The notes under the pieces are model-generated. The model was not told where the DNA came from and made no database searches. It worked only from the letters and a program-made list of their open reading frames with translations. This document shows positions 49,110-57,955 of a stretch of 64,000 nucleotides of DNA, in pieces (position 1 is the stretch's first letter; each line of letters begins with the position of its first letter). Made by a program: the position numbers and the translations under genes. Source of the DNA: Enterobacter chuandaensis. Lineage in GTDB: Bacteria; Pseudomonadota; Gammaproteobacteria; Enterobacterales; Enterobacteriaceae. The stretch is taken from the NCBI RefSeq assembly GCF_003594915.1, contig NZ_QZCS01000001.1:62001-126000 (forward strand), read 5' to 3'.

Positions 49110-49883
49110 GTGGCGCGGATAAATAAAATCTCGATCACGCTCTGTGCTTTACTGTTTACATCACTCTCTTTCACGCCAGCGGCAAACGCCTCTCAGCAGG
49201 CGCGGCATTCTGCTGTGCAAAAAAGCCATCTGGTGAAAGCCACAGAGCGTAAGAAAAAGACCAGCAGCAAGAACGACAAGAAAAAAACCACCGCTCAGAC
49301 GAAACAAACCGCTTCCAGCAAAACGAAAACCAAACCTTCCCGCACAGCCCGCACCGCAAAAAATAAAGCTTCGCAGACCGCCGCTAACCTCGTTACTGAA
49401 AAATGCATCGCGCGTAAAGGCCATAAAGCAAAATGCACGAAAGTGACGAAACTGGCAGACGTGCATAAAGTTCGCGTGCAGAAAGCGCAAAAAACGGCGA
49501 TGAACAAGCTGATGGGACAAATTGGCAAACCTTATCGCTGGGGCGGCAGTTCACCGCGTACCGGTTTCGACTGCAGCGGCCTCGTCTATTATGCCTATAA
49601 AGATCTGGTTAAGTTCCGCATTCCACGCACCGCCAATGAGATGTACCACCTGCGCGATGCGTCACCGGTTAACCGGGGTGAGCTGGAAAATGGCGATCTG
49701 GTCTTCTTCCGCACCCAGGGTCGCGGCACGGCTGACCACGTGGGCGTCTATGTCGGCAACGGGAAATTCATTCAGTCTCCACGCAGCGGTCAGGATATTC
49801 AGATCACCTCTCTCAGTGAAGACTACTGGGTACGTCACTACGTTGGCGCGCGTCGCGTCATGACGCCAAAAACCATTCGTTGA
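49110..49883 (+). CDS. mepH: Murein DD-endopeptidase MepH
   Basis: A 257-residue NlpC/P60 cysteine peptidase (YdhO) that cuts D-Ala-mDAP cross-links during cell-wall growth. A signal peptide ends near PAANA (about residue 27). A long lysine/threonine-rich low-complexity linker follows to about residue 130. The catalytic cysteine is in [13 protein letters not shown] near residue 155 and the histidine in [14 protein letters not shown] near 210. Translation starts with GTG at 49110 after CAGGGG, as [14 protein letters not shown]. Confidence 0.94.
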   Translation: MARINKISITLCALLFTSLSFTPAANASQQARHSAVQKSHLVKATERKKKTSSKNDKKKTTAQTKQTASSKTKTKPSRTARTAKNKASQTAANLVTEKCIARKGHKAKCTKVTKLADVHKVRVQKAQKTAMNKLMGQIGKPYRWGGSSPRTGFDCSGLVYYAYKDLVKFRIPRTANEMYHLRDASPVNRGELENGDLVFFRTQGRGTADHVGVYVGNGKFIQSPRSGQDIQITSLSEDYWVRHYVGARRVMTPKTIR

Positions 49884-49889
49884 TCCCTG

Positions 49890-49926
49890 CCCTGCCGCAC
49901 CTGCGGCAGGGTAAGTTCCTCTTTTG
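49890..49926 (+). terminator. Hairpin after mepH
   Basis: CCCTGCCGCA and TGCGGCAGGG form a GC-rich stem six bases after mepH; a T-rich run follows a few bases later. Confidence 0.6.
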
Positions 49927-50005
49927 CATACCCTTTCAATTTGCTATCCTGTCCTTGTTGTCTGTAGGGTTATTGGCAACACAAAATACAATAAGGAGAG
50001 AAGCA

Positions 50006-50587
50006 ATGTCGTTCGAATTACCTGCACTACCGTATGCAAAAGACGCCCTGGCACCGCACATTTCTGCGGAAACCCTGGAATATCACTACGGCAAGCATCA
50101 TCAGACGTACGTCACCAACCTGAACAACCTGATCAAGGGCACCGGTTTCGAAGGCAAAACGCTGGAAGAGATCGTCCGCAGTTCAGAGGGGGGTGTCTTT
50201 AACAACGCCGCTCAGGTGTGGAACCACACCTTCTACTGGCACTGCCTGGCACCAAACGCCGGTGGCGAACCTGCCGGTGAACTGGCAACCGCCATCAACG
50301 CTGCATTTGGCAGCTTTGCGGAGTTTAAAGCGAAGTTTACCGATGCAGCCATCAAGAACTTCGGTTCTGGCTGGACGTGGCTGGTCAAAGAGGCGGATGG
50401 CAAACTGGCTATCGTATCCACCTCTAACGCAGGCACCCCGCTGACCACCAGCGCTACGCCGCTGATGACCGTGGACGTATGGGAACACGCTTACTACATT
50501 GATTACCGCAACGCGCGCCCGAACTACCTGGAGCACTTCTGGGCACTGGTAAACTGGGAGTTTGTGGCGAAGAATTTCGCCGCGTAA
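50006..50587 (+). CDS. sodB: Iron superoxide dismutase SodB
   Basis: A 193-residue cytosolic Fe-dependent enzyme. Metal ligands lie in [11 protein letters not shown] near residue 27, [12 protein letters not shown] near 74, and [14 protein letters not shown] near 157-161; [10 protein letters not shown] fits the iron rather than manganese subtype. The start at [11 protein letters not shown] follows AAGGAGAGAAGCA, the region that in E. coli pairs with the iron-responsive sRNA RyhB. A longer upstream frame is not homologous. Confidence 0.97.
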   Translation: MSFELPALPYAKDALAPHISAETLEYHYGKHHQTYVTNLNNLIKGTGFEGKTLEEIVRSSEGGVFNNAAQVWNHTFYWHCLAPNAGGEPAGELATAINAAFGSFAEFKAKFTDAAIKNFGSGWTWLVKEADGKLAIVSTSNAGTPLTTSATPLMTVDVWEHAYYIDYRNARPNYLEHFWALVNWEFVAKNFAA

Positions 50588-50592
50588 GAGAC

Positions 50593-50622
50593 ACGCAGAA
50601 GGGTTCGCCCTTCTGCGTTTTT
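50593..50622. terminator. Terminator between sodB and ydhP
   Basis: ACGCAGAAGGG-TTCG-CCCTTCTGCGT is an 11-base stem closed by a stable UUCG tetraloop, followed by T's. Confidence 0.93.
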
Positions 50623-50624
50623 GC

Positions 50625-51791
50625 TTATTCAGCCGTGCAAACCGCTTCTGGCTGTTTACGACCGGACATCATCACCAGCAGCAGGCCGAGCGCGGCAATA
50701 ATCGCCCCCATCACCGGCACAAAACTGTATCCCAGACCACCTGAAATTACGGCTCCCCCGGCGGCAGCGCCCAACGCATTGCCGAGATTGAACGCCCCGA
50801 TATTCACGGAAGATGAGAGCCCAGGCGCCTCATGGGCGACGCGCATCACACGCATCTGCAGCGGTGGAACCACGGCGAAGGTAGCTGCGCCCCAGACGAC
50901 CATCGCAATCGCCGCGCCGAATTCATTACGCGCCAGCCACGGAATCGCAATCATGATGACAATCAGCAGGGTTAAAAAGCCTTTCAGTGTCCCGCTCACG
51001 GAACGGTCGGCAAATTTCCCGCCGAGATAGTTGCCAATTGAGAAGCCGACGCCAATCAGCACCAGCATCGCGGTAACGAAGAGAGGCGTTGCGTGGGTGA
51101 TATCGTGCAGCACCGGTGAAATATAGGTGTAGAGGGTAAACATCGCCCCTGCCCCCAGCACCGTGGTGAGCAGCGCGGAGAGCACCTGCGGACGCATCAG
51201 GACCGCCAGCTCGTTACGCACTTCCGGACGTTCGCCGGCGCTGCCTTTCGGCAGAGAGAAGAACAACGCCACCATCGCGATCACGCCCAGCCCGGCTGTC
51301 GCCAGGAAGGACATCCGCCAGCCAATCGCTTCGCCCAGCCAGGTTGCCGCCGGTACGCCGCCGATGTTGGCAATCGTCAGCCCCATAAACATGGTCGCCA
51401 CGGCGCTTGCCTGCTTGTGTTTTGGCACCACGCTTGCGGCCACGACCGACCCCAGCCCGAAGAACGCGCCGTGGTTAAGGCTGGTCAGAATGCGCGACAG
51501 CATCAGGGTGGTGTAGTCCGGCGAAATGGCCGAAAGCACGTTGCCCAGGGTAAAAATCGCCATCAGGAAAATCAGCGCATTGCGGCGCGCGCGGTGCGAA
51601 AGCAGAAGCGTCATCAGCGGCGCGCCCACCATCACGCCGATGGCGTAGGCGCTGATTAACATCCCGGCGGCCGGGATCGAGACGTCCACGCCCCGGGCGA
51701 TAACAGGCAGTAACCCCATCGGGGAGAATTCAGTGGTGCCAATCCCAAAAGCGCCAATCGCCAGGGCCAGCTGGGGAAAATTGATTTTCAT
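50625..51791 (-). CDS. ydhP: MFS transporter YdhP
   Basis: A 388-residue major facilitator with twelve membrane helices, close to E. coli YdhP and in the arabinose-efflux (AraJ) group. It begins MKINFPQLALAIGAFGIGTTEFSPMG, typical of the DHA1 family. The A-motif-like loop is SHRARRNALI near residue 70. The substrate is unknown. Confidence 0.92.
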   Translation of the reverse strand: MKINFPQLALAIGAFGIGTTEFSPMGLLPVIARGVDVSIPAAGMLISAYAIGVMVGAPLMTLLLSHRARRNALIFLMAIFTLGNVLSAISPDYTTLMLSRILTSLNHGAFFGLGSVVAASVVPKHKQASAVATMFMGLTIANIGGVPAATWLGEAIGWRMSFLATAGLGVIAMVALFFSLPKGSAGERPEVRNELAVLMRPQVLSALLTTVLGAGAMFTLYTYISPVLHDITHATPLFVTAMLVLIGVGFSIGNYLGGKFADRSVSGTLKGFLTLLIVIMIAIPWLARNEFGAAIAMVVWGAATFAVVPPLQMRVMRVAHEAPGLSSSVNIGAFNLGNALGAAAGGAVISGGLGYSFVPVMGAIIAALGLLLVMMSGRKQPEAVCTAE

Positions 51792-51953
51792 GCGTCAACT
51801 CCGGATGCCGTGTCATGTGGTGACACAGAACAAAGAAGCGGAAAGCATGACATCAATCACAAAAAATGAGAAGTTAACAAAATGGCAAAAGATTTTTGCC
51901 CGAGAAGTAACAATCAGGAGATCGGAAGGGAGAAGGCTCTCCCCCCGCGTAAA

Positions 51954-52043
51954 TCAGTGCAGCGCAGCCGTCAGGCCAGCCGCGACAATCAGAGCCAGCA
52001 CAATAACGGTGGTGAACAGCGAAAACTTCAGATCGGAACTCAT
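51954..52043 (-). CDS. ynhF: Small membrane protein YnhF
   Basis: A 29-residue protein, mostly one membrane helix: MSSDLKFSLFTTVIVLALIV followed by AAGLTAALH. E. coli YnhF differs at only a few positions. The gene is in the same place as in E. coli, between ydhP and purR. A good Shine-Dalgarno (AAGGAGAAA) precedes the ATG. Its function is unknown; it is too short for most gene finders. Confidence 0.93.
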   Translation of the reverse strand: MSSDLKFSLFTTVIVLALIVAAGLTAALH

Positions 52044-52280
52044 CAATTTTTCTCCTTTTAATCCCCCCACGAAAAGTGAGCTTGCTCATTTTTGCATAGT
52101 TTAGCTCAAAAATCTTCCTGGATTTAAGCTGATAAACACTTTAGCTCTTCCCCTTTTCATCAAGATAGGCCAAAATTCCACGCTAAATTTATTAGCGTAC
52201 CGGCCATTGACCCCCTCCTGACGTCCCGTGTCGTTTTCCTGGCGTACCGCAATCCAAAATTGCGCGATAAGGGTGAGAGA

Positions 52281-52296
52281 AGGCAAACGTTTACCT
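52281..52296. promoter_or_regulatory. PurR operator O1 before purR
   Basis: AGGCAAACGTTTACCT has the PurR core GCAAACGTTT. It lies about 45 bases before the purR start codon, at the site where PurR represses its own gene. Confidence 0.85.
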
Positions 52297-52340
52297 TCAA
52301 GTTTTTCAGGAGTTTAGGATATGGTCTGGAGTGACATTTA

Positions 52341-53366
52341 ATGGCAACAATTAAAGACGTAGCAAAACGCGCAAACGTTTCCACTACAACCGTATCACAT
52401 GTAATTAACAAAACCCGCTTTGTGGCGGAAGAGACGCGCAACGCCGTCTGGGCAGCGATCAAAGAATTGCACTACTCACCGAGTGCGGTTGCGCGTAGCC
52501 TCAAGGTTAATCACACCAAGTCTATTGGTCTGCTGGCAACCAGCAGCGAAGCGGCCTATTTTGCCGAGATCATTGAAGCGGTAGAGAAAAACTGCTTCCA
52601 GAAAGGCTATACCCTGATTCTGGGCAACGCGTGGAACAGTATTGAAAAACAGCGTGCCTATCTGTCGATGATGGCGCAAAAGCGCGTGGATGGCCTGCTG
52701 GTAATGTGCTCCGAGTACCCGGAATCCGTGCTGTCGATGCTGGAAGAATATCGCCATATCCCTATGGTGGTGATGGACTGGGGCGAAGCGCGCGCCGACT
52801 TCACCGACTCCGTCATCGATAACGCCTTCGAAGGCGGTTACATGGCGGGCCGTTATCTGATCGAACGCGGCCACCGCGAGATTGGCGTGATCCCGGGTCC
52901 GCTGGAGCGCAACACCGGCGCGGGCCGCCTGGCCGGTTTTATGAAAGCGATGGAAGAAGCGCTGATTACCGTGCCGGAAAACTGGATCGTGCAGGGCGAC
53001 TTTGAGCCGGAATCAGGCTACCGCGCGATGCAGCAGATCGTCTCCCAGCAGCACCGCCCGACCGCCGTTTTCTGCGGGGGCGACATCATGGCCATGGGTG
53101 CACTCTGCGCCGCCGACGAGCTTGGCCTGCGCGTCCCGCAGGACATCTCCGTGATCGGCTATGACAACGTGCGCAACGCGCGCTTCTTCACGCCAGCGCT
53201 GACCACCATTCACCAGCCGAAAGATTCGCTGGGTGAAACGGCCTTCAATATGCTGCTGGACAGGATCGTCAACAAGCGTGAAGAGTCGCAGTCCATTGAA
53301 GTTCATCCACGCCTCATTGAGCGCCGCTCCGTTGCGGATGGTCCATTCCGCGACTACCGTCGTTAA
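52341..53366 (+). CDS. purR: Purine repressor PurR
   Basis: A 341-residue LacI-family repressor that, with hypoxanthine or guanine, represses purine synthesis genes. The DNA-binding domain starts [20 protein letters not shown], with the hinge helix [10 protein letters not shown] near residue 50. The corepressor domain contains [15 protein letters not shown] and [10 protein letters not shown]. It is almost identical to E. coli PurR. Two PurR operators are visible, one upstream and one inside codons 9-15. Confidence 0.97.
   Translation: MATIKDVAKRANVSTTTVSHVINKTRFVAEETRNAVWAAIKELHYSPSAVARSLKVNHTKSIGLLATSSEAAYFAEIIEAVEKNCFQKGYTLILGNAWNSIEKQRAYLSMMAQKRVDGLLVMCSEYPESVLSMLEEYRHIPMVVMDWGEARADFTDSVIDNAFEGGYMAGRYLIERGHREIGVIPGPLERNTGAGRLAGFMKAMEEALITVPENWIVQGDFEPESGYRAMQQIVSQQHRPTAVFCGGDIMAMGALCAADELGLRVPQDISVIGYDNVRNARFFTPALTTIHQPKDSLGETAFNMLLDRIVNKREESQSIEVHPRLIERRSVADGPFRDYRR
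52367..52382. promoter_or_regulatory. PurR operator O2 inside purR
   Basis: ACGCGCAAACGTTTCC matches the PurR box (ACGCAAACGTTTNC type) in the codons for KRANVST, inside the repressor's own helix-turn-helix. E. coli purR has a second operator in the same place. Confidence 0.85.
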
Positions 53367-53371
53367 TCTTC

Positions 53372-53401
53372 TTACGGGGCCAGTCACTCTGGCTCCCGTA
53401 A
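53372..53401. terminator. Hairpin between purR and punR
   Basis: TTACGGGGCCAG and CTGGCTCCCGTAA pair with one bulge around TCACT. The element overlaps the punR stop codon and separates convergent genes. A T-run is not clear. Confidence 0.6.
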
Positions 53402-54295
53402 CCATTCCCGGTTAAGCGTTTCGCTGTCACCCAGATAATCCAGCAGCCAGGCCATGGCGGGCGAGACATCATTTTGTTGCCAGGTGAGACAGCAGGCCGC
53501 ATCCGGGAACGGGTTCTCCAGCGTTAGCTCTACCCACTCTCCGGTGTCGATTCGCGGACGCGCAAAATGGGCGGGCACCATGCCTACGCAGAGTCCGGCA
53601 CTGAGGCACGTCGCCGACGATCCCCAGTCAGGGGCGACAACCCGCCGCTGGTTGTCCAGCAGCCAGGTAATTCGCTTCGGCAGTGAACGGGAGGTATCCT
53701 CCAGCACCAGCGACGGCCAGCTGCGCAGGGTATCGTCGCTCAGCGGCCCTTCCGTCGCCGCCAGGGGATGATCGCTCGCCACCACGCATTTCCAGCTCAG
53801 CATCCCCATATCGCGAAAGGCGTAACGTCCCCCGACGGGGATCGCCTGGGTTGCGCCAATCGCCATCTCTACCCTGCCGTCCGCCAGCGCATCCCAGACG
53901 CCGTTGAACACCTCCTGCGAAACCCGCAGTTCAACGTCAGAAAAATGCCGATAAAAATCGACAATCATCTGCCGGGTGCGCTCGGGCTTAACGATGTTAT
54001 CCACCGCAATGGAAAGGTGTCCCCGCCAGCCGTTCGCGATCTGCTGACACTGCTCGCGGGTGATCTGCATTTTTTTGATAACAGAACGCCCTTCCTTTAA
54101 AAACCACGCGCCTGCGGGCGTTAATTCCACATCACGATGCCGCCGTTCAAACAGCGGAACCGCCAGCCATTCTTCAAGCTGACGTACCGTATAGCTGATA
54201 GCCGAAGGGACGCGGTGCAACTCCTGCGCCGCAGCGCTAAAGCTGCCGTTACGCGCGACAGCATCGACCACTTCAAGAGAATAATCTGACCACAT
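53384..54295 (-). CDS. punR: LysR-family regulator PunR (YdhB)
   Basis: A 303-residue LysR-type regulator. The winged helix-turn-helix is NGSFSAAAQELHRVPSAISYTVRQLEEWL (about residues 15-43), followed by a periplasmic-binding-like effector domain. In E. coli, PunR activates the divergent purine nucleoside transporter gene punC. It is about seven residues shorter at the C terminus than E. coli. The start MWSDYSLEVVDAV is chosen; the reading frame upstream runs over the promoter region. Confidence 0.93.
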   Translation of the reverse strand: MWSDYSLEVVDAVARNGSFSAAAQELHRVPSAISYTVRQLEEWLAVPLFERRHRDVELTPAGAWFLKEGRSVIKKMQITREQCQQIANGWRGHLSIAVDNIVKPERTRQMIVDFYRHFSDVELRVSQEVFNGVWDALADGRVEMAIGATQAIPVGGRYAFRDMGMLSWKCVVASDHPLAATEGPLSDDTLRSWPSLVLEDTSRSLPKRITWLLDNQRRVVAPDWGSSATCLSAGLCVGMVPAHFARPRIDTGEWVELTLENPFPDAACCLTWQQNDVSPAMAWLLDYLGDSETLNREWLREPE

Positions 54296-54409
54296 TTTCT
54301 GCCTGCAAAAAATTTGAATGCACCCGCCAAATATTAGCGTTTCACAAGCGGCTTTGCACTCCCTACACTCAGCGCCAATGTATACCTGCCTCCTCAGGAG
54401 AATAAAACA

Positions 54410-55609
54410 GTGCAACCCAGGAAAGGTTTTTTAGTCTGGCTCGGCGGCTTAAGCGTGCTGGGCTTTTTGGCCACCGATATGTACCTGCCGGCCTTCGCCG
54501 CCATGCAGGAAGATTTGCAAACCCCTGCAGCCGCCATCAGCGCCAGCCTGAGTTTGTTCCTCGCCGGTTTTGCTTTCGCACAGCTGCTCTGGGGACCGCT
54601 CTCGGATCGTTTTGGTCGTAAACCGGTATTGCTGCTGGGGCTGGCTATTTTTGCCGTTGGCTGTCTGGGAATGTTATGGGTGCGCGATGCCACCTGGCTG
54701 CTGGTGCTGCGGTTTGTTCAGGCGGTCGGCGTCTGTGCCGCTGCCGTGACCTGGCAGGCGCTGGTCACCGACTACTACCCGGCGAACCGCACAAACCGTA
54801 TTTTCGCCACCATTATGCCGCTGGTGGGTCTCTCTCCTGCCCTCGCCCCGCTGTTGGGCAGCTGGATCCTCGCGCACTTTGACTGGCAGGCTATCTTTGC
54901 CACGCTGTTTGCCATCACGCTGGTGCTGATGCTGCCGGCGTTCGCCCTCAAGCCAGCGCATAAAAAAGAGTCGCATGCTGACGCGAAGCCGATTACCTTC
55001 ACCTCCCTGCTGAGCGCAAAAGCGTATCGCGGCAACGTACTGATTTATGCCGCCTGCTCGGCGAGCTTCTTCGCGTGGCTGACGGGTTCGCCCTTTATTC
55101 TGCACGATATGGGCTACAGCCCGGCGGCCATTGGCCTGAGCTACGTTCCGCAGACCATCGCGTTCCTGGTGGGCGGTTACGGCTGTCGCGCGGCACTGCA
55201 AAAATGGGAAGGTCAGCAGATGCTGCCGTGGCTGCTGGTGCTCTATGCGCTGAGCGTCATCGGCACCTGGGCCGTTGGCTTTATTCCGGGCGCGGGTCTT
55301 GCCGAAATATTGATTCCATTCTGCGTGATGGCCATCGCGAACGGGGCGATCTACCCTATCGTTGTGGCGCAGGCGCTGCGTCCGTTCCCGCAGGCGACAG
55401 GCCGCGCGGCTGCGCTGCAGAACACCCTGCAACTGGGGCTGTGCTTCCTGGCAAGCCTGGTGGTCTCCGCACTGATTGCCACGCCGCTGCTGACAACAAC
55501 CAGCGTGATGCTGGTTACCGTCGCGCTGGCGGCGTTGGGTTATCGCATGCAGGCCTCCGCACAGCGCGTACAGGATGAGAGCACGCAGGTGAAAACCTCG
55601 CATGCCTAA
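54410..55609 (+). CDS. punC: MFS purine nucleoside transporter PunC (YdhC)
   Basis: A 399-residue major facilitator of the Bcr/CflA subfamily with twelve membrane helices. Residues [17 protein letters not shown] near 10 carry the subfamily's membrane-1 motif, and [15 protein letters not shown] near 63 is motif A. In E. coli it imports adenosine under PunR control, and punR is divergent here too. It starts with GTG after TCAGGAG. Confidence 0.93.
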   Translation: MQPRKGFLVWLGGLSVLGFLATDMYLPAFAAMQEDLQTPAAAISASLSLFLAGFAFAQLLWGPLSDRFGRKPVLLLGLAIFAVGCLGMLWVRDATWLLVLRFVQAVGVCAAAVTWQALVTDYYPANRTNRIFATIMPLVGLSPALAPLLGSWILAHFDWQAIFATLFAITLVLMLPAFALKPAHKKESHADAKPITFTSLLSAKAYRGNVLIYAACSASFFAWLTGSPFILHDMGYSPAAIGLSYVPQTIAFLVGGYGCRAALQKWEGQQMLPWLLVLYALSVIGTWAVGFIPGAGLAEILIPFCVMAIANGAIYPIVVAQALRPFPQATGRAAALQNTLQLGLCFLASLVVSALIATPLLTTTSVMLVTVALAALGYRMQASAQRVQDESTQVKTSHA

Positions 55610-55662
55610 TCGCGCCAGAAACTATGTTAATTTCCAGTGATTAGGTTGCTAAGAATTTTCTA

Positions 55663-55691
55663 TTGAATCACCAAATTTTGAGGCCTATACT
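55663..55691 (+). promoter_or_regulatory. Distal sigma-70 promoter of cfa
   Basis: TTGAAT (55663-55668) and TATACT (55686-55691) are exactly 17 bases apart. Transcription would start near 55698, giving a leader of about 210 bases, the length known for the long cfa transcript in E. coli. Confidence 0.8.
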
Positions 55692-55729
55692 AAATTTGGT
55701 TCGATTAAATACGATAAATATTAAGTGTT

Positions 55730-55756
55730 AACGGGAGCCGGAGTGCTCCCGTTTTA
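55730..55756 (+). terminator. Terminator-like hairpin within the long cfa leader
   Basis: AACGGGAGC-CGGAGT-GCTCCCGTTTT has a nine-base stem and a short T-run. It is 120 bases after punC and 32 bases into the predicted long cfa transcript. Confidence 0.7.
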
Positions 55757-55861
55757 CCATGGAAGGCATTTCGGCAAGGGTTATCTCCCTTCCTCTGTTC
55801 TACGTCGGATACTAGCCTCGCGGTGTTTACCGTGAGATTTCTCACAAACCAAAAAAAGCGT

Positions 55862-55868
55862 CTACGCT
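55862..55868 (+). promoter_or_regulatory. Proximal sigma-S-type -10 of cfa
   Basis: CTACGCT fits the extended sigma-S -10 (CTAYRCT), 40 bases before the cfa start. E. coli cfa has a sigma-S promoter in this position. Confidence 0.65.
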
Positions 55869-55907
55869 GTTTTAAGGTTCTGATCACAGTAGGGTGATGG
55901 AGAAGCT

Positions 55908-57056
55908 ATGAGTTCATCGTGTATAGAAGAAGTCAGCGTTCCGGACGATAACTGGTCCCGGATCGTCAGTGAACTGTTAGGTCGAGCAGGCATCACTATC
56001 AACGGATCATCCCCATCCGATCCTCAGGTTAAACATCCCGACTTTTTTAAACGCGTATTGCGCGAGGGGTCGTTAGGCCTGGGAGAAAGCTATATGGACG
56101 GCTGGTGGGAGTGCGAGCGGCTGGATATCTTTTTCGCCAGCGTGCTGCGTGCCGGTCTGGAAAAACAACTCCCTCGAAATCTCAAAGACACCCTGCGTGT
56201 CGCCTCTGCCCGACTATTTAACCTGCAAAGTAAAAAACGTGCCTGGATCGTCGGCAAAGAGCATTACGATCTTGGCAACGATCTGTTCAGCCGCATGCTG
56301 GACCCTTTCATGCAATACTCCTGCGCTTACTGGAAAGAGGCGTCGACGCTTGAAGAGGCTCAGCAGGCCAAACTGCGCCTGATCAGCGAGAAACTGCAGC
56401 TGCAGCCCGGTATGCGCGTGCTGGATATCGGCTGCGGCTGGGGCGGGCTGGCGTATTTTATGGCGAAGCACTACGGCGTCAGCGTGGTCGGCGTCACGAT
56501 CTCCGCCGAGCAACAAAAAATGGCGCAGGAGCGCTGCCGGGGGCTGGATGTGGATATCCGCCTGCAGGATTACCGTGACCTGAACGAACAGTTTGACCGC
56601 ATCGTTTCCGTCGGCATGTTCGAGCACGTCGGGCCGAAAAACTACGACACCTATTTCGAGGTGGTGGACCGTAATCTGAAACCAGACGGCATCTTCCTGC
56701 TGCACACCATCGGCTCTAAGCGGACCGACAATAACGTTGACCCGTGGATCAACAAATACATCTTTCCGAATGGCTGTTTACCGTCCGTACGCCAGATTGC
56801 CAACGCCAGCGAACCCCATTTCGTGATGGAAGACTGGCATAACTTCGGCGCGGATTACGACACAACGTTAATGGCGTGGCATGCACGTTTTCAGGAAGCC
56901 TGGCCTGACATTGCCGACAACTATTCTGAACGATTCAAGCGGATGTTTAGCTATTATCTGAATGCCTGCGCGGGGGCGTTTCGCGCGCGCGATATTCAGC
57001 TCTGGCAGGTTGTTTTTAGCCGTGGGATTGAACACGGATTACGTGTCGCCCGCTAA
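55908..57056 (+). CDS. cfa: Cyclopropane-fatty-acyl-phospholipid synthase
   Basis: A 382-residue SAM-dependent enzyme that converts unsaturated acyl chains of membrane phospholipids to cyclopropane forms at entry to stationary phase or acid stress. The SAM motif is VLDIGCGWGGLAYFMAKHYG near residue 170, with MFEHVGPKNYDTYFE near 240 and the C-terminal YYLNACAGAFRARDIQLWQ. It is the length of E. coli Cfa. Two promoters with different sigma preferences and a structured leader are visible upstream. Confidence 0.96.
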   Translation: MSSSCIEEVSVPDDNWSRIVSELLGRAGITINGSSPSDPQVKHPDFFKRVLREGSLGLGESYMDGWWECERLDIFFASVLRAGLEKQLPRNLKDTLRVASARLFNLQSKKRAWIVGKEHYDLGNDLFSRMLDPFMQYSCAYWKEASTLEEAQQAKLRLISEKLQLQPGMRVLDIGCGWGGLAYFMAKHYGVSVVGVTISAEQQKMAQERCRGLDVDIRLQDYRDLNEQFDRIVSVGMFEHVGPKNYDTYFEVVDRNLKPDGIFLLHTIGSKRTDNNVDPWINKYIFPNGCLPSVRQIANASEPHFVMEDWHNFGADYDTTLMAWHARFQEAWPDIADNYSERFKRMFSYYLNACAGAFRARDIQLWQVVFSRGIEHGLRVAR

Positions 57057-57090
57057 AAAAATAACCCCGGTTAGCCGGGGTTATTTTTTT
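57054..57090. terminator. Bidirectional terminator between cfa and ribC
   Basis: ATAACCCCGG-TTAG-CCGGGGTTAT is a perfect ten-base stem with A-run and T-run on either side. It overlaps the ends of both convergent genes. Confidence 0.93.
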
Positions 57091-57730
57091 ATTCTTCTTC
57101 TGCGGCTTTAATTATTGCCGCCTCTTTGGCCGCCAGCACGCGCTCAACGGTATCAACGACCGCCTGGGTTTGCGGATCGATTTCGATATTCACGCGATGT
57201 CCCAGTTTTTTCGTCCCCAGCGTGGTGCGCTGCAGCGTTTCGGGAATTAAATGCACGCAAAAACGCGTCGGGGTCACTTCTCCCACCGTCAGGCTAATCC
57301 CGTCAATGCCAATAAATCCTTTGTAGAGGATGTATTTCATTAATGCCGGATCCTGCACTTTAAACCAGATTTGGCGGTTATTTTCCGAGGTGACGATTTT
57401 CGCCACTTCGGCGGTGGTCATAATGTGCCCGGACATCAGATGGCCGCCAATCTCGTCGCTGAACTTCGCCGCGCGCTCAACGTTGACGGTATCCCCGACC
57501 ACCAGCTCGCCCAGGTTAGTGATGCGCAGGGTCTCTTTCATTAAATCAAAGCTAATCTGGTTGCCATTAATTTCGGTTACCGTCAGGCAGCAGCCGTTAT
57601 GGGCAATTGAGGCGCCGGTTTCGATGCCATCGAGCATATATTCCGGCAGCTCAACCACGTGAGTACGGAAATTAGGTTTTTCATCAATGGACACCACTTT
57701 GGCGGTGCCCTGCACAATACCAGTAAACAT
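57089..57730 (-). CDS. ribC: Riboflavin synthase alpha subunit
   Basis: A 213-residue enzyme that dismutates 6,7-dimethyl-8-ribityllumazine to riboflavin. It consists of two similar beta-barrels (about residues 1-96 and 97-195). The N-terminal [12 protein letters not shown] is invariant. Each barrel has its own signature, [13 protein letters not shown] near residue 40 and [13 protein letters not shown] near 138. The gene is also called ribE in some annotations. Confidence 0.95.
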   Translation of the reverse strand: MFTGIVQGTAKVVSIDEKPNFRTHVVELPEYMLDGIETGASIAHNGCCLTVTEINGNQISFDLMKETLRITNLGELVVGDTVNVERAAKFSDEIGGHLMSGHIMTTAEVAKIVTSENNRQIWFKVQDPALMKYILYKGFIGIDGISLTVGEVTPTRFCVHLIPETLQRTTLGTKKLGHRVNIEIDPQTQAVVDTVERVLAAKEAAIIKAAEEE

Positions 57731-57800
57731 GCTTACAACTCCTGTTTTTTCCGGACGGTGATGACACCGTTTAATCCCACCACAATATCAGTTGGAAAAA

Positions 57801-57838
57801 CAGGTTGCCAGCGGAGCGCATTTTCTGGCGATTTTTTC
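57801..57838 (+). terminator. Hairpin with T-run in the ribC-mdtK gap
   Basis: GCCAG and CTGGC form a short stem followed by GATTTTTTC. No gene is known to end here on the plus strand; it lies just before the mdtK promoter region. Confidence 0.3.
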
Positions 57839-57862
57839 ACTAGATAAATAGCTAAAGCCCGC

Positions 57863-57922
57863 TACAATAGCTGGCACCCCCCTGCATTTTCTTCTTGCTG
57901 CCAGTTACGGCGGCTTTTTTAG
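57863..57922 (+). promoter_or_regulatory. mdtK leader with competing hairpins (possible attenuator)
   Basis: TACAAT (57863-57868) is a -10 candidate with a poor -35. Downstream, GCTGCC/GGCGGC (57897-57902 with 57909-57914, one G-U) plus six Ts form a terminator. Bases 57869-57876 can instead pair with 57899-57906 (eight pairs, one G-U), taking up the left arm of the terminator. The two structures exclude each other, as in attenuators and riboswitches. Confidence 0.5.
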
Positions 57923-57955
57923 TCTCTCAAATAACTACAAAATAAAGGTGTTCAC

